Below are positions 60,043-64,000 of a stretch of 64,000 nt of DNA, in pieces (the first letter of the stretch is position 1; the number at the start of each line of letters is the position of its first letter). A model generated the notes under the pieces. That model saw only the letters and a program-made list of their open reading frames with translations, was not told the DNA's origin and ran no database searches. The DNA is taken from positions 62,001-126,000 of the forward strand of contig NZ_LMOD01000003.1 in the NCBI RefSeq assembly GCF_001423485.1, given 5' to 3'. The DNA comes from Microbacterium sp. Leaf320. GTDB lineage: Bacteria > Actinomycetota > Actinomycetes > Actinomycetales > Microbacteriaceae. The position numbers and the translations under genes are program-made.

Positions 60043-60306
60043 ATGCCGAGCAGACATGTCGTCATCAGCGCGCACAACGGGGTGCACGCGCGCCCCGTCG
60101 CCGAGCTGGTGCGCGTCGTGCAGGCGCACCCGCACGCGGTGACCCTGCGCACGTCGTCGGGCGCGGTCGTGGACCTCAGCAGCGTTCTCGCGCTGATGGA
60201 TCTCGCACTCGCGCCCGGCGACGCCGTGGTGCTCGAGACGGCGGAGTCGGCAGATGCCGTCGCCGTGCTCGACGCGCTGGCCGGCGTGCTCGACCCTCGG
60301 CGCTGA
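60043..60306 (+). CDS. HPr-like phosphocarrier protein, orphan copy
   Basis: An 87-residue HPr-fold protein starting MPSRHVVISAHNGVHARPVAELV, with the phospho-accepting His at residue 15. The regulatory Ser region reads SSVLALMDLAL instead of the usual kS(I/L)(L/M)G. It begins six bases after the mutase gene, so it is co-transcribed with nucleoside genes rather than with the PTS genes on the other side of the regulator. A second HPr is encoded at 62742. Confidence 0.85.
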   Translation: MPSRHVVISAHNGVHARPVAELVRVVQAHPHAVTLRTSSGAVVDLSSVLALMDLALAPGDAVVLETAESADAVAVLDALAGVLDPRR

Positions 60307-60335
60307 GTTGCACCCTCGGGTCCGGACCTGAGCGG

Positions 60336-62258
60336 TCAGCCGTCGATGACGGCCACGAGCTCGTCGAGGAAAGCCTCGAAGCTGGTGCCCCGTCGAACGA
60401 TGCGCTGCACGCTGTCGCGCTCGCTGAACACCTCGACGAGCTGCTCGAAGACGGTCTGGAATGCGGCTCGGTCGCTCTCGCTGAACGCGGCGAGCGCGAC
60501 CACCTGCACCCTGCCCTCCCCCCAGGCCGCCGAGCCGTCGGCGACGCCGATCGCGATCGCGGTCCTCGACGCCGTCATCTGCAGCGCATGGGGCACGGCG
60601 AGGGCGTCTGTGAACGCCGTCGACGACATCCGTTCGCGCAGGATCGTGTTCTCGACGTAGTCCTCGCCGATGAGCCCTGCGGTCACGAGCAGGCCGCCGA
60701 GACGACGGATGATCGCCTCCTCGCCCTCGTCGGGGAGCGGATAGACGAACGCATCCGCGACGAAGTACCGCGCGAGCTCTGCGCGAAGGCGCGTCAGGCG
60801 CCGCCCTCTTCTGACCCGTGCCGCGGCCTGCTGGATGCGATCGACGTCGGCATCGGTGAGGAACGGCTGGATGCGCACGAACCGGTCACCGGTCGCACCC
60901 GGCTCGATCGTGCTGAGCACCAGATCGGTGTCGAAGGAGGCCCATTCCGGGTCGACGTTCGTGACGACGCTGGTGACCTCGATGGCGGATCCCAGGGACC
61001 GGTCGACGCTGGAGCGGAGCAGCTCATGCAGTTCGTAGTAACCGGGGCACACGATGGTCGCAGTGAGGATCGACTCGGCCTTGCGGCTGCGCTCGAGGCG
61101 TCCGCCGACGTGCATCGCGATGTAGGCGATCTCGTCGTCGTGGATAGGCGTGCCCAGCCGGTCGTGCAGACCGCTCGCGATCGACACCGCCACCTCGAAG
61201 ATCATCGGATAGGAGGTCTTGAGCGACCTCGTGAGCGGATTGCGGGTGAGGGCGCTCTCCTCGGCGCGGCGCAGCAGGTTCTGCACGTGCAGGGCGAGGC
61301 GCAGCACGAAGGTCTCGTCGACCAGGTCGACCTGGAAGTCGTCGGCCGCCCTGGCGATCTCTGCGCGGACCGCGGCCTCCACGGCAGGCGCGACGCCGCT
61401 GCGAGCGACATCGCCGGCAGCGTCCTCCCCGGGGGCCACGATGCGGGTGAGGACGAGGGAGGCCAGGTGACCGCTGTCGCCGTCGCCCAGCGCGACGGAG
61501 AAGTGCTCCTGGGCGAGGCGGGCGATGATCGCGCCGACTCTCGGTATCTCCTCGCGCGCGCCGGCAGGACCGGCCTCGAGCGAGTGACCGGCCGCGACCC
61601 GCTCGGCGGCGATCGCGATGTGCAGGAGGACGTCCGAGATCGCGAGCTCGTTGACGTAATAGCCCAGCTCGCCGAGTTCGCGCACCAGCTCGGACTTGAA
61701 GGGAGCGACGGAGCCTGCGACGACGGCAGTGCCGGCGAGGGCTCGACGGAAGGTCTCGGGGTGGAAGGACGCGGCGTCCATCTCGTCGTGCGCGAGCCGG
61801 CTGAGAAGACGGCGCTGTGCCGCCTCGTTGCCGCGCAGGCGCACGATCTCACGGTCGCGCTCCAGAGTCAGCTCGGTGCCGTCCAGCAGTCCGCGGACCC
61901 GGGCGAGGTCGGATTCGAGAGTCGCCTCACTCACGTGCAGCTCGTCGGCCATCGCGAACACGTCGACGCCGCCCGGCAGGTCGAGCAGTGTGCGGACAAT
62001 GCCGTGCAGCCGGTCTCTGGGGGCGGATTCGCCACCCTGCCTGGTTCGCAGGGCATCGCGCGCCGCTGAGCCCGCGCGGTAACCCGCGGGCCCTGACTCG
62101 ACGGCATCCGCACCGCCCGTCCGGGCGTTCAGCGCCGCCACATACGAGCGGATGCTGCGGGGGGTGACCCCGAGCTGATCGGCGAGGCTCGAGGCCGTCG
62201 CCCAGTCGCCCTGGCGGAGCAGGGTCGAGAGGAGCTGGTCCTGGCGCTGACGCGACAT
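60336..62258 (-). CDS. PRD-containing PTS transcriptional activator (MtlR/BglG type)
   Basis: A 640-residue regulator. An N-terminal HTH (DQLLSTLLRQGDWATASSLADQLGVTPRSIRSYV in two helices) is followed by a second HTH (VFAMADELHVSEATLESDL), two PRD domains (about 180-400, with His sites in DDEIAYIAMHVGGRLERS), an EIIB-like part (ILTATIVCPGYYELHELL, with Cys) and a C-terminal EIIA-like domain (ALAVPHALQM, His). These domains are phosphorylated by HPr and EII, coupling expression to sugar flow. It is divergent from the PTS genes it likely controls. Confidence 0.9.
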   Translation of the reverse strand: MSRQRQDQLLSTLLRQGDWATASSLADQLGVTPRSIRSYVAALNARTGGADAVESGPAGYRAGSAARDALRTRQGGESAPRDRLHGIVRTLLDLPGGVDVFAMADELHVSEATLESDLARVRGLLDGTELTLERDREIVRLRGNEAAQRRLLSRLAHDEMDAASFHPETFRRALAGTAVVAGSVAPFKSELVRELGELGYYVNELAISDVLLHIAIAAERVAAGHSLEAGPAGAREEIPRVGAIIARLAQEHFSVALGDGDSGHLASLVLTRIVAPGEDAAGDVARSGVAPAVEAAVRAEIARAADDFQVDLVDETFVLRLALHVQNLLRRAEESALTRNPLTRSLKTSYPMIFEVAVSIASGLHDRLGTPIHDDEIAYIAMHVGGRLERSRKAESILTATIVCPGYYELHELLRSSVDRSLGSAIEVTSVVTNVDPEWASFDTDLVLSTIEPGATGDRFVRIQPFLTDADVDRIQQAAARVRRGRRLTRLRAELARYFVADAFVYPLPDEGEEAIIRRLGGLLVTAGLIGEDYVENTILRERMSSTAFTDALAVPHALQMTASRTAIAIGVADGSAAWGEGRVQVVALAAFSESDRAAFQTVFEQLVEVFSERDSVQRIVRRGTSFEAFLDELVAVIDG

Positions 62259-62344
62259 GATCCTCCCCCTCCTCCGTGCCGACTGCACTGTCCTGACGTG
62301 ACTCCCATGATGTCAGTAAGCGCGTGGCCCCGCTCCGAAACCGA

Positions 62345-62368
62345 TGTTCCGCAGGGGCGGAAAGGAAC
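62345..62368. promoter_or_regulatory. Dyad in the divergent PTS promoter region
   Basis: TTCCGC (62347-62352) and GCGGAA (62357-62362) are inverted around AGGG, extended as GTTCC and GGAAC. It lies in the 169-base gap between the PRD regulator and the EIIB gene and is a candidate binding site for the regulator. Confidence 0.45.
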
Positions 62369-62427
62369 CTGTTGGCGAGCGCGCGCACCAGTTCCCAGAC
62401 TGTTCTCAGGAAAGGTAGTGGGCATCG

Positions 62428-62745
62428 ATGAAGATCCTTGTGGTGTGCGGCGCCGGCGCGTCGAGCACATTCGTCGCACAGCGACTGCGCAGAGCGGCCT
62501 CCGACGCCGGACTCGACTGGGACGCGGCAGCCGGCATGGAGCACTCCGTCACCGGCGGCGATCACGACCTCGTCCTCGTCGGCCCTCATCTCGCCGACCG
62601 CCTCGACGCCATCCGCGATGCGGCCGCCGCGCCCGTGGTCGTCCTCCCGGATGACGTCTTCGCCGACCGCGACGGCACCCGCACCCTCGCGCTCGCCCGC
62701 TCGATCCTCGCCGACGCCAGGAACACCCCGAAAGGAACATCATGA
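62428..62745 (+). CDS. Free-standing PTS enzyme IIB (lactose/cellobiose-like)
   Basis: A 105-residue protein. It begins MKILVVCGAGASSTFVAQRL, with the phosphocysteine at residue 7 in the CxxGxSS/T loop of lactose-type IIB proteins. EIIC and EIIA partners are not visible in the window; they may lie beyond position 64000. The start has ribosome binding site AGGAAAGG. It overlaps the HPr gene by four bases. Confidence 0.85.
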   Translation: MKILVVCGAGASSTFVAQRLRRAASDAGLDWDAAAGMEHSVTGGDHDLVLVGPHLADRLDAIRDAAAAPVVVLPDDVFADRDGTRTLALARSILADARNTPKGTS

Positions 62746-63023
62746 CCGTCTCCCGCACCGTACGCATCGGCTCATCCCACGGACTCCACGCCCGCCCCGC
62801 GAAGCTGTTCGCACAGGCGGCCAAAGACTCGGGCATCGCCGTGACCATCGCGAAGGACTCCGGCAAGGCGGTCAACGCGGCCAGCATCCTCGGCGTCATC
62901 GCGCTCGCGATCGAGTACGGCGACTACGTCACGCTCACCGCGGACGGCGACAGCGCCGAAGGCGTGCTCGACACGCTCACCGAGCTGCTGACGACCGACC
63001 ACGATCAGGATGCCGGCGCGTGA
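62742..63023 (+). CDS. ptsH: HPr phosphocarrier protein
   Basis: A 93-residue HPr. SSHGLHARPAKLFAQAA holds the phosphohistidine at residue 16; the Ser region is AASILGVIALAIEYGD. It passes phosphate from enzyme I to EII proteins. Translationally coupled to both neighbours (four-base overlaps). Confidence 0.95.
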   Translation: MTVSRTVRIGSSHGLHARPAKLFAQAAKDSGIAVTIAKDSGKAVNAASILGVIALAIEYGDYVTLTADGDSAEGVLDTLTELLTTDHDQDAGA

Positions 63024-64000
63024 GCGAACTGCGAGGAGTCGGGATCGGTCTCGGCGTCGCCCAGGGCGTCGTCGTGCGGATGACCGAAGCGCTGCCTGCT
63101 CCGGAGAACACACCGAGCACGCAGGGCATCGATGCCGAGCGCGCCAGGGTGCGCGAGGCCGTCGCCGCGGTGGCTCAGGAGCTGACAACCCGAGGCGAAA
63201 CGGCCGGAGGCTCGGCCCAGGAGGTGCTGGAGGCCCAGGCGATGATCGCGGAGGACCCCACACTGCAGGACGAGGTCGACGCGAGGATCGATGGCGGCGC
63301 CACCGCCGAGTGGGCCGTGCACGACGCCTTCGCCGGCTTCCGCGCCACGCTCGAGGCGGTCGGGGGCTACCTCGGCGAGCGCGCGGCCGATCTCGACGAC
63401 ATCGCCCAGCGGGTGCTCGCACGGCTGCGGGGCGTGGATGCGCCCGGTGTGCCCGACCCCGGGCATCCTTTCGTCCTCGTCGCGCGTGACCTCGCCCCGG
63501 CTGACACGGCGCTGCTGAACCTCGACCAGGTGCTCGCCCTCATCACCTTCGACGGCGGACCCACCTCGCACACGGCGATCCTCGCCCGCGAGAAGGGCAT
63601 CGTCGCGATCGTCGGCGCGGCCTCGGCATCCTCCCTCGCCACAGGTCAGTCCGTGATCGTCGATGCGGCCGCCGGACTCGTGACTCTGGATCCGACCGAC
63701 GACGAGAAGGAGCGCGCCGAACAGCGCGCCGCCGCCCGACGCTCCGCGGACGACGCACCACTGACTCCCGGCGCCCTCGCCGACGGCACGCTGATCCCGC
63801 TGCTGGCGAATCTGGGGAAACCTGCAGACGCATCCGATGCCGTCGAACGCGGGGCCGAGGGCGTCGGGCTGTTCCGCACCGAGTTCCTGTTCCTCTCATC
63901 GGCGCAGGCGCCGACGGTGGAGCAGCAGCGCGAGTCGTACCGGGAGTTGCTCGCAGCCTTCCCGGGCAAGAAGGTCGTCGTGCGGATGCTGGATGCCGGG
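63020..64000 (+). CDS. ptsI: PTS enzyme I, N-terminal part (cut by window edge)
   Basis: The first 327 codons of enzyme I, which takes phosphate from phosphoenolpyruvate. ELRGVGIGLGVAQGVVV opens the HPr-binding domain; the active-site His is in FDGGPTSHTAILAREKG (about residue 187). After a linker the PEP-binding barrel begins with VGLFRTEFLFL and ends in VVVRMLDAG at the edge. GTG 63020 overlaps the ptsH stop (GTGA). The full protein is usually about 560 residues. Confidence 0.94.
   Translation, partial: MSELRGVGIGLGVAQGVVVRMTEALPAPENTPSTQGIDAERARVREAVAAVAQELTTRGETAGGSAQEVLEAQAMIAEDPTLQDEVDARIDGGATAEWAVHDAFAGFRATLEAVGGYLGERAADLDDIAQRVLARLRGVDAPGVPDPGHPFVLVARDLAPADTALLNLDQVLALITFDGGPTSHTAILAREKGIVAIVGAASASSLATGQSVIVDAAAGLVTLDPTDDEKERAEQRAAARRSADDAPLTPGALADGTLIPLLANLGKPADASDAVERGAEGVGLFRTEFLFLSSAQAPTVEQQRESYRELLAAFPGKKVVVRMLDAG

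Noticed and set aside
60000..62069. Very long plus-strand frame across the mutase end and the PRD regulator
   Set aside because: The regulator on the minus strand has HTH, PRD, EIIB and EIIA parts; the plus frame is Arg/His-rich noise.
1..64000. CRISPR arrays, insertion sequences and rRNA genes
   Set aside because: No regularly spaced repeats, no transposase motif or terminal inverted repeats, and no rRNA sequence were found. The only tandem repeats are in the ABC ATPase gene.

Overview
The window looks like the chromosome of a high-GC actinobacterium of the family Microbacteriaceae, most likely Microbacterium or a close relative. The basis is the GC-rich sequence with GTG starts, an acyl-CoA carboxylase beta/epsilon pair, a DUF3039 zinc protein beside a nicotinate phosphoribosyltransferase, an LpdA-like quinone reductase without redox cysteines, and a compact tad pilus locus. 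Many genes start 6-8 bases after a TAnnnT hexamer, the layout of leaderless actinobacterial promoters.

Positions 1 to about 26,650 are the right-hand part of a siphovirus-type prophage whose left end lies outside the window. Reading leftward on the minus strand, 10.75 kb down to 1 carries packaging, head and tail genes: small and large terminase, portal-MuF fusion, prohead protease, HK97-type capsid protein, connectors, major tail protein, a frameshifted tail-assembly chaperone pair and the start of the tape measure. An HNH nuclease and a lone plus-strand DUF2188 gene precede the terminases. A cargo segment at 12.1-13.9 kb has a membrane protein diverging from a TIR/deoxyribosyltransferase-like protein, a possible defence or lysogenic-conversion pair. 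From 24.3 down to 13.9 kb runs the early operon: Cro-like regulator, antirepressor, YqaJ exonuclease with RecT-like annealing protein, cytosine and adenine methyltransferases, HNH, HTH proteins, a MazG-like protein and SSB. The switch at 24.28-24.34 kb has three palindromes and two mirror-image leaderless promoters. Rightward from it run repressor, ImmA/IrrE-type metallopeptidase and serine integrase.

The prophage ends inside a short pilin-like gene of the tad locus (tadA, tadB, tadC, pilin; minus strand, 29.75 to 26.64 kb). The pilin reading frame is cut after the start of its hydrophobic segment, so lysogeny should inactivate this gene and separate the operon from whatever follows it. Precise excision would restore it.

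The rest is ordinary chromosome: tRNA-Leu, a DedA protein, non-homologous end joining (Ku and LigD), a cation diffusion transporter, a DHFR-like protein, rdgB-rph-murI, nicotinate phosphoribosyltransferase, an ABC exporter whose ATPase carries a very long Ala/Lys-rich tail, a nucleotidyltransferase, acyl-CoA carboxylase subunits (beta and epsilon at 44.8-46.7 kb, biotin-carrying alpha at 53.3-55.0 kb), a ROK regulator, a two-component operon with a third membrane protein, an RNA methyltransferase, Maf, an LpdA-like reductase, purine nucleoside phosphorylase, a phosphohexomutase, and a PTS cluster (two HPr proteins, a PRD regulator, a free EIIB and the start of enzyme I, cut by the window edge).
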